From CAZXWN01 sp964644695 [NCBI: uncultured bacterium] (lineage in GTDB: Bacteria; UBP4; UBA4092), in the NCBI GenBank assembly GCA_964644695.1, contig CAZXWN010000002.1, forward strand, positions 99,634 to 163,633: a DNA stretch of 64,000 nt, in the 5' to 3' direction. Under the pieces are notes generated by a model, which saw only the letters and a list, made by a program, of their open reading frames with translations, was not told the origin of the DNA and ran no database searches. The position numbers and the translations under genes are program-made. Below, in pieces: positions 35,422 to 44,981 of this stretch; the first letter of the stretch is position 1; the number at the start of each line of letters is the position of its first letter.

Positions 35422-38400
35422 TTACTTACTCAATGGTTTTTCTACGGTATCCTTAAACCCAAAGAGTTTCTTGAAAAAATTACCCATCTGGTCAAGAAGA
35501 GTATAGGCAACAGGAGTCACCAGCAATGTGATGAGTAAGCATAATGCCTGTCCACCGATAACAACGATTGCTACTGACTTACGCATTGCTGAACCTGGCC
35601 CCGTACCTAAAGCCATGGGGGCCATACCGGCAATCAAACAGAAGGTTGTCATCAGAATTGGACGAAGCCTGTCTCGGCACGCCTGAACAATAGCCTCATT
35701 GATTGCAAGACCTTCATGTCGTCGTAAGTTATTCGCGTGGTCAACCTGTAAAATTGCATTCTTCTTGACCACTCCGAACAACATAAACAGACCCAGTAAC
35801 GAGAAGATGTTCAAAGTCTCTCTGAAGAACAACAAGGACAACAGCGCAAAAGGAATGGATAATGGTAATGACAACAGGATAGTGATGGGGTGTGTAAAGC
35901 TTTCGAACTGTGCCGCCAGAATCATGTACATGAATATAAACGACAGAATAAAGGCTATGGCAAAGTTTTGGAAGGTATTGCCAAGTTCCTTGGCTCGACC
36001 AAGCAATCCGTTGTTATATCCAGATTCCATTTTCAGTTCATTATCAACAAATGCGTTGATATTATCAATAACTGCACCCAGAGATGTACTCTTTTCATTG
36101 GGGTCAATATTGGCATAGATCATCACCTGGCGCTGACGAGCATATCGTTTGATTTCGGAAGGCCCTGTACCATAATCCAACTTGGCGACCTGGTCTAACC
36201 GAACCATACCAAGTTTTGTGGAGGGAACATATAACCGTTTGATGGCTTCTGCCTGATTACGATTACCGACATCTGTCCGTAATCGAACTTCATACCTGTC
36301 ATCCAGTTCCTTGTAGTTAGATACGATTTCACCGCCCACCAGGGTTCTCAGACTTAATGCAATGGATGAAACATTCACGCCCAAGTCAGCAGCACGGTCA
36401 CGGTCGATCCTGACCCGTACTTCTGGCTTACCTTCTTCCAATGATGAATCAATATCTACTACACCTTTTGTAGTGCTGAGGTGATACATGATTCTATTGG
36501 CATAAGTTTCTAATTTTTTGAAGTCAGGGCCTTGGACATAATACATAATATCGGCATTCATACCAGCGCCACCGGCCATATCATCAATCATCTGAACTGA
36601 AAGGTTTACATTTTTATATTGAGCCAATTTATTCCGGGTCATGCCCATGATATCGTTCTGGGTTTCTTTTCGTTTTTTACGGTCCACTAACTCAATGTAT
36701 ATGGACCCCCGGTTTACCTTGGCCTGAGAATCTGAACCTAGTAATACTAAAGTATTTTTTATACCAGGAAGACTCTGAATATCTTTTTCCACTTGGTCAG
36801 TGATGGCTTTTGTTGCACTTAATGAATACCCTTCAGGCGCACGGATAGTTACCTGGAACTGGCTTTCATCATCATTGACCATAAAATCAGTTCCGACCAA
36901 CCTTATCAATCCTGCAGAGCTTACTATAAGCAACAAAGCAGTCACCATAACTACCCACTTATATCGTAAGCTCCACTTGAGTAATGCCGTGTAGAATCCA
37001 TCAATTGACCGGTAAAACAGGGAATCCTTAGCTCTATCACCCTTGGGGTCATGTTTGATGAAGCGAGAGCATAACATGGGGGTTAATGTGAAGGATACAA
37101 GTAGTGACACTGCAATTGAGAATGCGCAGGTCATACCGAAACTACTCATAAAACGTCCGACGATACCGCTCATGAAAGCCAGTGGTAAGAAGATGATAAT
37201 GAGTGACAGTGTCGTTGCCATGACGGCCATACCAATATCCGCTGTACCAACACGGGCTGCCTCCATGGGGGACATATTCTTTTCTTCAATAAATCGGAAT
37301 ATGTTTTCCAGAATAACAATGGCATCATCAATTACAATACCTACGCATAGTACCAATGCCATCATTGTCATCATATTGAGGGTATATCCCATCATTAACA
37401 TCAAAGTAAACGTGGCAATAATAGAGGTAGGGATAGCAATAGCCGAAATAATCATGGAACGGAAGTTTCGGATAAACAACATAACGACTAATGCTGCAAG
37501 GATAGCACCTACTATTAAGTGTTCTTGAATAGCCTCAAAAGAACCTTTAATGTAATTGGTTTGATCCTGATTTACTGAAATAGTGTAGTCTTTAGGCAAT
37601 GTCTTTTGAATATCCGCTAATCGACTCTTAATCCGGTCAACAACATCCAATGTGTTTGTTCCAGACTGTTTGCGGATAATCAACACAACGGTTTCTTTTC
37701 CATTCAAACGAGCAAGAGACCGAACTTCTTCTACACCATCTTCAACACGGGCTATATTTTTTACCCGGATTGGCATGCCATTACGATAGGTGAGAATAAT
37801 TTCCTCAAAATCAGATACTTTTTCAACACGGCCTAATGTTCGTAGTTGAAGCTCACGAGTATCCTGATCAATTCGTCCTCCGGGAACTTCGACATTTTGA
37901 GCGGCCAGAAGTGTCTTTACCTGATCAACAGATAACTGGTATTGCTCCATCTTCTGGGCATCAAGGAATATCTGAACTTCACGGGTACGGTCACCTACCA
38001 GCTGAACAGAACCAACACCGTCAATTGTTTCTAACTGTTGTTTGATTAATTTATCCGCTGTATAGGTGATTTCTCGAGAGCTTCTATCGGCAGAGATAGA
38101 AAGAGCCAATACCGGTGAAGCATCAGGGTCCAGTTTCTGAATAATGGGAGTGTCTGTACCTTCAGGTAAATCGTTCAATACAGTATTGATTTTATCCCGG
38201 ACATCCTGCGCCGCCTGGTCAACCGGTCGTTCAAGAACAAACTTGATAAAGACCTGTGACATTCCCTCTGATGAGGTAGATGACAGTTCTTCAATACCAC
38301 TGATTGTATTGACAGCTTCTTCTACTTTTTCAGTGATCTGGGATTCAACTTCTTCAGGTGAAGCCCCATTCAAGGTTGTCGTAACCACGACAAAGGGAAA

Positions 38401-38526
38401 CTCTACTTTTGGATATAAATCAACACCCAGTTTGAAGTAGGAGTAAAACCCTAAAACCATCAGCGACATGATAAGCATGGTCGCGAAAACCGGGCGTCGT
38501 ATACAAACTTCTGCTAATTTCTGCAT
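35422..38526 (-). CDS. RND multidrug efflux pump, inner membrane subunit (AcrB/MexF family)
   Basis: A 1034-residue HAE1-type RND transporter. It has the full architecture: an N-terminal segment, a porter loop, six segments, a second loop, six segments. The proton-relay residues are present as VIDDAIVILEN (paired Asp) in segment 4 and VVKKNAILQVDHAN (Lys) in segment 10. It exports hydrophobic drugs or metabolites with the adaptor and TolC encoded just upstream in the same operon. AAGGA precedes the ATG by 7 bases. Confidence 0.95.
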   Translation of the reverse strand: MQKLAEVCIRRPVFATMLIMSLMVLGFYSYFKLGVDLYPKVEFPFVVVTTTLNGASPEEVESQITEKVEEAVNTISGIEELSSTSSEGMSQVFIKFVLERPVDQAAQDVRDKINTVLNDLPEGTDTPIIQKLDPDASPVLALSISADRSSREITYTADKLIKQQLETIDGVGSVQLVGDRTREVQIFLDAQKMEQYQLSVDQVKTLLAAQNVEVPGGRIDQDTRELQLRTLGRVEKVSDFEEIILTYRNGMPIRVKNIARVEDGVEEVRSLARLNGKETVVLIIRKQSGTNTLDVVDRIKSRLADIQKTLPKDYTISVNQDQTNYIKGSFEAIQEHLIVGAILAALVVMLFIRNFRSMIISAIAIPTSIIATFTLMLMMGYTLNMMTMMALVLCVGIVIDDAIVILENIFRFIEEKNMSPMEAARVGTADIGMAVMATTLSLIIIFLPLAFMSGIVGRFMSSFGMTCAFSIAVSLLVSFTLTPMLCSRFIKHDPKGDRAKDSLFYRSIDGFYTALLKWSLRYKWVVMVTALLLIVSSAGLIRLVGTDFMVNDDESQFQVTIRAPEGYSLSATKAITDQVEKDIQSLPGIKNTLVLLGSDSQAKVNRGSIYIELVDRKKRKETQNDIMGMTRNKLAQYKNVNLSVQMIDDMAGGAGMNADIMYYVQGPDFKKLETYANRIMYHLSTTKGVVDIDSSLEEGKPEVRVRIDRDRAADLGVNVSSIALSLRTLVGGEIVSNYKELDDRYEVRLRTDVGNRNQAEAIKRLYVPSTKLGMVRLDQVAKLDYGTGPSEIKRYARQRQVMIYANIDPNEKSTSLGAVIDNINAFVDNELKMESGYNNGLLGRAKELGNTFQNFAIAFILSFIFMYMILAAQFESFTHPITILLSLPLSIPFALLSLLFFRETLNIFSLLGLFMLFGVVKKNAILQVDHANNLRRHEGLAINEAIVQACRDRLRPILMTTFCLIAGMAPMALGTGPGSAMRKSVAIVVIGGQALCLLITLLVTPVAYTLLDQMGNFFKKLFGFKDTVEKPLSK

Positions 38527-38562
38527 ATATAGTCCTTAATAAAGGGTTGAATAACAAACTAA

Positions 38563-39837
38563 TTATTTAACAGTGGTTGCATCTGAAACCGTCTTTGGTG
38601 AAGATTCTGTGGTGACCGTATCTCCATCCGCAAACCGTTCAAAGCCTGAGATAATGACTTGAGATTCAGGAGAAATGCCTCCTAGAATTTCGACATCGCC
38701 GTTACTCAGGATACCTGTTTTTACTTCTTTCTTGACAGCTTTTCCATTCTCAAAAACAAACACACTATAAGTGTTGGTAGCGCCAGATTTTTGGAGCCAA
38801 TCACGTTTCAGAGTCATGGCATTCTTTTTCACTTGAAGAAGAATATTCCCTTCAACAAAAGAACCCGGTCGAAGCGCATTCTTTGCATTGGGGAGTATAG
38901 CTTCAATCTTTACAGCTCGGGAATCTGCTTCAATAGCTGGAGCTACGAGTGAAACTTTACCTGTAAATGTGTTTCCGCTGTCCATTTTTAACTTCACAGG
39001 CATTCCAATCTGGAATTTAGACTGATCTTCCTGAGGAGCCTTGAGGACTGCTTTGATTGGATTAATTTTTTCAATGCGAACAATGGGAGAACCTGCTCCA
39101 CCAACGACCATGTTGCCGGCTTGTTGATAACGGAGTGTAACGACTCCATCAATCGGAGAGACAATCCGAGTTTTACTTAACTGCAACCGCTGGTAATCGA
39201 CATTCGCTTTGGCCTGTTCATATACAGCCTTGACCGCTTCACGATCTTCTGCCCGCTCACCTTCTTTGACCATGCTTAAAGCCTGTTCATTACGGGCTAA
39301 AACGGCTTCTTTCACCTTCATCTGGTTTTCGTAGTATTCTTTTTCCTGCTTGGAAGCTACACCCTGATTGAACATATTAAGAGTTCGCTGATAATCGGCT
39401 TTAGCTAAATCATAATTTGATTTCGCTTCGTAAACTTCTTGCTCAGCCTTGGCTAATTCCTGGGGGCGGGAACCTGTTTTTGTCTTATCCCATGCTGCCT
39501 TAGCTTGAAGCATGTTTGCCTCAGACTGTGCCAACTGAGTTTTTATGACACTGGGATCAATAACTGCGACAACTTGTCCTTTACGGACGACTGTTCCTTC
39601 ATCGGCTTTGAGTTCCAGTATTTTGCCAGAGACTTCACTGACAACATCAACAGAGTGCTGGGCCTGTAATTCACCGGTTGCCTGATAGTAATCTTCTAAG
39701 TCCATTGAGACTGGATTTGATACGGTGACGACAGGTGTTTCCACCTTTGCTTCTTCTTTCTTCTTTTTGCCACATCCACAAATTATCAGTAGAGAGGCGC
39801 ATAACACTAATGCCATCATTTTTCTTGTGTAGGACAT
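38563..39837 (-). CDS. RND efflux periplasmic adaptor (AcrA-like) lipoprotein
   Basis: A 424-residue membrane-fusion protein. The lipobox IICGC gives a lipidated cysteine near residue 22. A lipoyl/barrel-sandwich region is seen (GKILELKADEGTVVRKGQVVAVIDP and VSPIDGVVTLRYQQAGNMV), separated by a long alpha-helical hairpin (about 90-210). Start ATG 39837 has AAAAGGA upstream; an in-frame start at 39867 would put ten extra residues before the signal and is rejected. It joins the RND pump to the TolC protein. Confidence 0.92.
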   Translation of the reverse strand: MSYTRKMMALVLCASLLIICGCGKKKKEEAKVETPVVTVSNPVSMDLEDYYQATGELQAQHSVDVVSEVSGKILELKADEGTVVRKGQVVAVIDPSVIKTQLAQSEANMLQAKAAWDKTKTGSRPQELAKAEQEVYEAKSNYDLAKADYQRTLNMFNQGVASKQEKEYYENQMKVKEAVLARNEQALSMVKEGERAEDREAVKAVYEQAKANVDYQRLQLSKTRIVSPIDGVVTLRYQQAGNMVVGGAGSPIVRIEKINPIKAVLKAPQEDQSKFQIGMPVKLKMDSGNTFTGKVSLVAPAIEADSRAVKIEAILPNAKNALRPGSFVEGNILLQVKKNAMTLKRDWLQKSGATNTYSVFVFENGKAVKKEVKTGILSNGDVEILGGISPESQVIISGFERFADGDTVTTESSPKTVSDATTVK

Positions 39838-39904
39838 AATCTCGTTTCCTTTTTCTATGAGCTCCATTAGTTTTTTGGGTTACAAATATTGATTCCGTTG
39901 ATCG

Positions 39905-41218
39905 TTAGGGCAGTTGATCGAGTCCAACCACTTGTTGTAATTGGGCCAGGGCAACCTGATATCCATATACCGCCTGAGCATGGCTCACTCGGGCAGCGGT
40001 TAGGTTTAATTCAGCATCTGCCACATCAAAAGAAGTAGCGCGTCCGTTTTCGAACGCAACCTTGTTCATCTTTAAGGATTGTTCAGCCAGTTGAATGTTT
40101 TCCAAAGCAGACTGTACTAGTTCATCTTGTTTGGTTAATTCACGAACAGTTTGCTCCACTTCAGTGTGCACAGCCAGAAGCGCTTTTTCATATTCGATCT
40201 GGGCTGCTTTGTGAAGTGCTCGGGCTTCTTTGATCTGCGCTAGTGTTTTACCGCCCTCAATGATCGGCCAGGACATACTGACATAACCTAACCAGTTGTC
40301 ATATCGATCATCATCTTTGTTGTAAAAATTCTGGTTTGTCCAACCAACTGACCCACCGATTGAAATGATTGGATAGTTCTGTGCCTTTCGTAAACCAATT
40401 AAGGACTCGTATTGGATGATCTGCTGTTTAAGAGCATCCAGGTCAGGTCTGTTCTTTTCAGCAGTGTCACGCAGAAGATATGTTTGAGCTGAATAGGCAC
40501 TGTAATTGAGATCCCCAACCAATTGGAGATTTCTGTTGGCATCCACTTGTAATAATTGATTAAATGCATTTCGGGACTGTACAAGGTTGTTCCGGGCCGT
40601 GATTACATTCGTTTTGGATTGGGCCACTTTTACCTTGGCACGGGTTACATCCAACTCTGTATTTACACCTTCGACGAAACGAATTTGGGCTCGACGTAAT
40701 TGGTCTTCAGCAATTGCCAGGGATTCTTCATTAACCTTTACCAGTTGTTGTTGTAACAGAACTCCATAAAATGCCTGAGTTACAGCCAGCCGGACATTCT
40801 GGCGGACTGATTTGGTTAAGACTTCCTGAGTGCGGAAATATGCTTTTGCGCCTTTTAATGTATTGCCCAGACGTCCAAAAGTAACTACGGGTTGACTGGC
40901 ATCTAATGTAACAGATCCTTGATCTCCGTCAATAGAACCCTGATTGCGTTCAAACTGCTGATAGTTGGCGGTCAGTTTCATTTGTAACAGCCATTCGCCA
41001 CGAGTCTGTTCATACTGGGCGGCAGCAATGCTAACTTGTTGTTTCTGTTTTAAAACATCCGGATTTCGATCATAGGCTAATTCCACAGCCTGACTTAAAT
41101 TTATCTGGTCGGGAACTTCGGGCAATGTAGCAGTCTTTGGAGCGGCCCATAAAGAACTGACCAGTAAACCGTACACAATCATCCGGGTAACTACGGATAC
41201 AATACGAGATTTCTTCAT
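39905..41218 (-). CDS. TolC-family outer membrane efflux protein
   Basis: A 437-residue protein with signal peptide (residues about 1-25) and the two repeated helical-hairpin halves of the OEP family (INLSQAVELAYDRNPDVLKQ, then a second half from about 240). It forms the outer-membrane duct of the tripartite pump, which shows that the organism has an outer membrane. The gap to the adaptor gene is 67 bases, without terminator. Confidence 0.93.
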   Translation of the reverse strand: MKKSRIVSVVTRMIVYGLLVSSLWAAPKTATLPEVPDQINLSQAVELAYDRNPDVLKQKQQVSIAAAQYEQTRGEWLLQMKLTANYQQFERNQGSIDGDQGSVTLDASQPVVTFGRLGNTLKGAKAYFRTQEVLTKSVRQNVRLAVTQAFYGVLLQQQLVKVNEESLAIAEDQLRRAQIRFVEGVNTELDVTRAKVKVAQSKTNVITARNNLVQSRNAFNQLLQVDANRNLQLVGDLNYSAYSAQTYLLRDTAEKNRPDLDALKQQIIQYESLIGLRKAQNYPIISIGGSVGWTNQNFYNKDDDRYDNWLGYVSMSWPIIEGGKTLAQIKEARALHKAAQIEYEKALLAVHTEVEQTVRELTKQDELVQSALENIQLAEQSLKMNKVAFENGRATSFDVADAELNLTAARVSHAQAVYGYQVALAQLQQVVGLDQLP

Positions 41219-41361
41219 AACGGTTCTTTGTCCTTTATTGTGATTATGTGTTTTCTTAATTGGATTGTTTATGAAAGGTCTAGTTGTTTCTATTTCTTTC
41301 TATATAATCCTGTTTGAATTATTTTTGTTAATGTGACTGTTGCTTATATGCTTTTTGGATA

Positions 41362-41877
41362 TTACTTAAAATCCTTATGGAGCTTCCGTATGTCTGCTAA
41401 AATTTCGTTTTGTTCGATTTCTGGCATGAGACCTGTTAATATTTGTCGCCATAATTTAATGAAAGTATGTCGATCTTCCTGGCTTAGTGTCATTAATACT
41501 GGCTTCAAATGTTCATGCTCTACTCGATGAAAAGCGTCTAATACTTTTTCACCATTTTGTGTTAATGCCACAAAAACAACACGGCGATCTTGCTCATCCC
41601 GATCTCGTTTTACAATCTCGCGTTTTACCAGACGGTCAATTATCCCTGTTATCGTGGGCATACTGACACCAATAGCATTCGACAAAAACCCCATGGTCTG
41701 CTTCCCTTTTACTTTCAGTAACATGCAGAGTCCAAACTGAATGGGAGTCATGTCCTGGTCTATCTCATTAAACATCTTTGGGTTACGGCGAACTAGAGCA
41801 AATTTCAAAGCTCCAATAATCTCCGTAAACTCATTTATGTCTGATTCTAGCTGCTTGGTGTCTGCGGTCTTCTTCAA
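41362..41877 (-). CDS. MarR-family regulator of the efflux operon
   Basis: A 171-residue winged-helix protein. The recognition helix VSMPTITGIIDRLVKREIV and the wing KRDRDEQDRRVVFVALTQNG (about residues 72-115) are typical. Start is TTG, with GCGAGGCG about 8 bases upstream. It is first in the operon before tolC, acrA-like and acrB-like genes and sits behind a promoter overlapped by a 9-bp palindrome, so it most likely represses its own operon and is released by a pump substrate. Confidence 0.9.
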   Translation of the reverse strand: MKKTADTKQLESDINEFTEIIGALKFALVRRNPKMFNEIDQDMTPIQFGLCMLLKVKGKQTMGFLSNAIGVSMPTITGIIDRLVKREIVKRDRDEQDRRVVFVALTQNGEKVLDAFHRVEHEHLKPVLMTLSQEDRHTFIKLWRQILTGLMPEIEQNEILADIRKLHKDFK

Positions 41878-41892
41878 ATCTTTTCGCCTCGC

Positions 41893-41920
41893 TTAATATT
41901 TCATGAACACTAAATATTAA
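41893..41920. promoter_or_regulatory. Palindromic operator, probable MarR site
   Basis: TTAATATTT (41893-41901) and AAATATTAA (41912-41920) are perfect 9-bp inverted repeats around a 10-base centre. They lie directly downstream of the -10 box of the efflux-operon promoter, where binding would block transcription. Confidence 0.7.
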
Positions 41921-41948
41921 TGTAGCGTAAATAAATAAACATTGTCAA
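41919..41948 (-). promoter_or_regulatory. Promoter of the marR-tolC-acrA-acrB operon
   Basis: On the minus strand TTGACA (41948-41943) and TACATT (41924-41919) are spaced by 18 bases. The -35 box is a perfect consensus match. Confidence 0.6.
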
Positions 41949-42306
41949 TTGAAGAAATATTGATCATCCACAAAAATTGAAAAGACCTTCGCTCTAATAA
42001 TTATTATATAAAAATATTACTGTCGTGTTAAATCTTATCCACTATGGGTTCTTATTTCTTGACTTTACTTGCTATTAATTGAGAATCAGATAGTTAGTCT
42101 CTTCTTATTTCCTCTCCGGGGGCTGAAAACAAGACGTTCGGAAACGAAGCAGAAACGAAGGGGGTATGGACATGTTTACCATAAGAATAATTGGGAAGAT
42201 TCTTCAATTTTTGAAAACATCACCAATAATCCACTGGAATATACGAAAAATATCTTGTTCTTGTCTTATAATTTAAGTGCAGAGAGATTTATCAGAGGAA
42301 GGTGCT
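41949..42306. other. Intergenic region between the efflux operon and GH20 gene
   Basis: No gene is supported here. It holds the AAACGAA-type repeat box at 42142-42168 and the ribosome site AGAGGAAGG (42294-42302) of the GH20 gene. An out-of-frame reading frame from 42069 into the GH20 gene is regarded as chance. Confidence 0.6.
42142..42176. repeat. AAACGAA-type repeat box
   Basis: AAACGAAGCAGAAACGAAGGGGGT (two halves at 42142 and 42153) matches the box at 32352. From 42153 it also matches the reverse complement of repeat copy D (AAACGAAGGGGGTAYGGAC). Probably a decayed member of the hairpin repeat family. Confidence 0.45.
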
Positions 42307-44934
42307 ATGAAAAAGTCAATATGGTTGTTAGGGTTATTCTTGTTAATCACAGTAAATGTTTGGTGTGCTGGGTATTACACCCAGTTCACAGAGAGCTGGT
42401 ACAAATCTCCTCTCGAATTGAATTTAGGGGATACCAGTGAGAACCTTTATATTGGTGATGTGGCCGTTGACCCCGTTACTGGGTATGTCTTGGTTCTTAA
42501 TGGTGCTAAATACGGTGGTACCGTTTCCACTTGGAGCACTTTAGTAAATCCGAACGACCAGGTTACCATATCTGTATTAAACCCTGATACCGGTGATTTA
42601 GTGGGTCGCATAGCAAATATTCCTTTTAATGGGGGATGGGGTGTCTCTCCTACACGGTTAACAGTAACCGATGATGGTGTGGTGATGATTCTTGGGTATG
42701 AAGGTGGTTTTCTGACGATTCCAACGGCAACCACATGGAATGCCTCTGGTGCGATAAAGGTTGGCGGCGGTGGTTATTATCGTCCAGAAGACGGGACTCC
42801 ATTATATGGAGGTTCTTTTGGTATCTCTGCCATTGGAAACTATAAAGAAGGTCGATGTTATGTTTTCTCCCACCGCGGTAATACGTTTTACGTTTTGAAA
42901 AATAACCCTGGTAATAAAGATTACTTTGGTGTGTTACGGTATGGTGCTGTAGCTTATGGAACTACATCAAATACTTCCGACCTGATACAAGGTATAGAAG
43001 CTACCCATGACTTGAAAACAGTATATACCTACCGAGGTTCTAATTTGGGGGTAAGGAAATTTGTGGGTGAGCCGGCTGGCGGATATACCCGTAATACCTC
43101 TGTATCATATACCTTCTCTTGGGAAGGTAGTATGGATGCTGACATTGATAATAACTTGATTGTTACTGCCGGTCTTCATAATGATAACAGCGGAGACACT
43201 ACGAAAGATTATATCCGCGTATGTTTCCAGAATTTACAGGGACAGGCTGTCGGTACTGGTACCAATGGCGCTGGAGTTTATGTGAAATCTAATGTCCCCC
43301 GAATCAATAGTGAATTGAGAGTGGGAGTAGCTGTAGATACCGTCCGGGGAAATGTCTATGTGGCCTCAAACTGTGGCGTAATCAAATATACAGGAACCCG
43401 AACCCTTCTACCATCAACAACAGTGAATGAACTGGTCGTTATTCCTAAACCTCAATCCATGATTCGGTTAACTGGATCTTTATCTTTGGATAAAACATTA
43501 TTACCGGAAGCTCATTATACAGATGTCAGCACCCGGGTTGAACGTGCGGCTCGGTCTGCCTGCCGTTATCTGAGTCCAACTATTCAGACGGCTGCTAAAA
43601 TCCCCGTATTCTTAGCGGTGGCTGGATATGATTCTCAGGTATCTCAAAAATGCTTGGATGAAGGAATTACTGTTCCAACTCAAACAAATGGTTATGCGCT
43701 ATCTATATCTAGCACGGGTGTGACTATTGTAGGGCGGGATATCGTGGGCTTGTTCTATGGACTTATGTCTCTCCGACAATTGAAACAGGATACTACAAAT
43801 TCTTATCTTCCCTATGTGAAAATTGAAGACTATCCGAAACTGGCTTACCGGGGTGTCCATACTTTTACGGGTAAGAATGCGTTGTTGGAGCAAAAGCGGT
43901 TAATTGACCTGTTGGCTTCCTATAAGATGAATCAGATTGTTCTGCAATTGGATTATATGGAATTTAAGTCTCATCCAGAAATGTGGTACAGTCCTTGGGG
44001 GCAAAGCCAGAGTGATGTGAAAAATCTCATTGAATATGCCAATGACCGATTTATTGAGGTCTCCCCTTTGGTAAATGGTCCGGGGCATGCTGAATGGATG
44101 TTCCGCACAGGTTATCACTGGGAATTATCAGAGGATACTACTCCGGATGCGGGAAGGATTCCATACGCCTACTGTATTACCAACGAAACAACCTATCACA
44201 TACTATTTGATATTTATGATGAAGTGGTTGATTTATTTAAACCTAAATATTTCCATATTGGACATGATGAACCCAATACTGCTTCTTATGTGGAATTCCC
44301 AGAAGTTTCAGTGGGGTATACGGTCCGACAACTCCTCGAAATGGACCATGCCAAAGTGGCTCAATATTTTGCCAACAAGAACATTGATTTGATGTTTTGG
44401 GGCGATATGTTGCTTTATAAAACGGAATCAAGAGATGGTGCTGCTTTGGCCCTAAACTATGATGATGCTACGGGGATGCGGGCTAATCTTAAACAAATAG
44501 AAAATAATACCGGATATCCAAAATATTACATCTGTGACTGGCATTATGGTGCCTATCCACCCTCTGATTATGGTTCAGTGACAGTATTGCATAATTCTGG
44601 CTATCCTACCATTCCCTCGACTTGGTATGACCATGACAACATCCGGAATTTTACTCTTCAGGCCATAGATAAGGGGTCTGTTGGATTACTTCAAACCACT
44701 TGGGCAGGTTTTAACTTTAGAATTGAAGCAAATACTGGTTCTTATTATCAATTCGAAGCCTATGTCCTTGCTGCTGATTATTCCTGGTCTGGACGAAATG
44801 ATTACATTGTAGGTATTGGCTATAGTCCGAAAACTACTTTCTGGAATAAGTGGAATAAATTAAAAGCCGGAACTGAAACAGTGCTAGATGCATCTCAGAC
44901 TCCTGTGGTTGATTGGGCCTTAATGGAAGAGTAA
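42307..44934 (+). CDS. Secreted GH20 beta-N-acetylhexosaminidase
   Basis: An 875-residue secreted protein. Signal peptide residues 1-22. Residues about 30-380 are a beta-rich region that looks like a propeller (repeated VAVDPVTGYVLVLNG-type pieces, and YVASNCGVIKY). A GH20b non-catalytic domain follows (about 385-510), then the GH20 TIM barrel (about 515-860), starting at AYRGVHTFTG. The catalytic pair is Asp654-Glu655 in HIGHDEPN. It should release terminal N-acetylglucosamine or galactosamine from chitin-like glycans, peptidoglycan fragments or glycoproteins. ATG 42307 has an AGAGGAAGG site. Next come an amidase and an esterase. Confidence 0.88.
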   Translation: MKKSIWLLGLFLLITVNVWCAGYYTQFTESWYKSPLELNLGDTSENLYIGDVAVDPVTGYVLVLNGAKYGGTVSTWSTLVNPNDQVTISVLNPDTGDLVGRIANIPFNGGWGVSPTRLTVTDDGVVMILGYEGGFLTIPTATTWNASGAIKVGGGGYYRPEDGTPLYGGSFGISAIGNYKEGRCYVFSHRGNTFYVLKNNPGNKDYFGVLRYGAVAYGTTSNTSDLIQGIEATHDLKTVYTYRGSNLGVRKFVGEPAGGYTRNTSVSYTFSWEGSMDADIDNNLIVTAGLHNDNSGDTTKDYIRVCFQNLQGQAVGTGTNGAGVYVKSNVPRINSELRVGVAVDTVRGNVYVASNCGVIKYTGTRTLLPSTTVNELVVIPKPQSMIRLTGSLSLDKTLLPEAHYTDVSTRVERAARSACRYLSPTIQTAAKIPVFLAVAGYDSQVSQKCLDEGITVPTQTNGYALSISSTGVTIVGRDIVGLFYGLMSLRQLKQDTTNSYLPYVKIEDYPKLAYRGVHTFTGKNALLEQKRLIDLLASYKMNQIVLQLDYMEFKSHPEMWYSPWGQSQSDVKNLIEYANDRFIEVSPLVNGPGHAEWMFRTGYHWELSEDTTPDAGRIPYAYCITNETTYHILFDIYDEVVDLFKPKYFHIGHDEPNTASYVEFPEVSVGYTVRQLLEMDHAKVAQYFANKNIDLMFWGDMLLYKTESRDGAALALNYDDATGMRANLKQIENNTGYPKYYICDWHYGAYPPSDYGSVTVLHNSGYPTIPSTWYDHDNIRNFTLQAIDKGSVGLLQTTWAGFNFRIEANTGSYYQFEAYVLAADYSWSGRNDYIVGIGYSPKTTFWNKWNKLKAGTETVLDASQTPVVDWALMEE

Positions 44935-44981
44935 ATCTTGATAGAAATATTTGGAGTAAACAATACTTGGTTTGTATAATT

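Noticed and set aside
42069-42440. 123-codon plus-strand frame before and into the GH20 gene
   Set aside because: It overlaps the GH20 ribosome site and signal peptide in another frame and matches nothing recognised.
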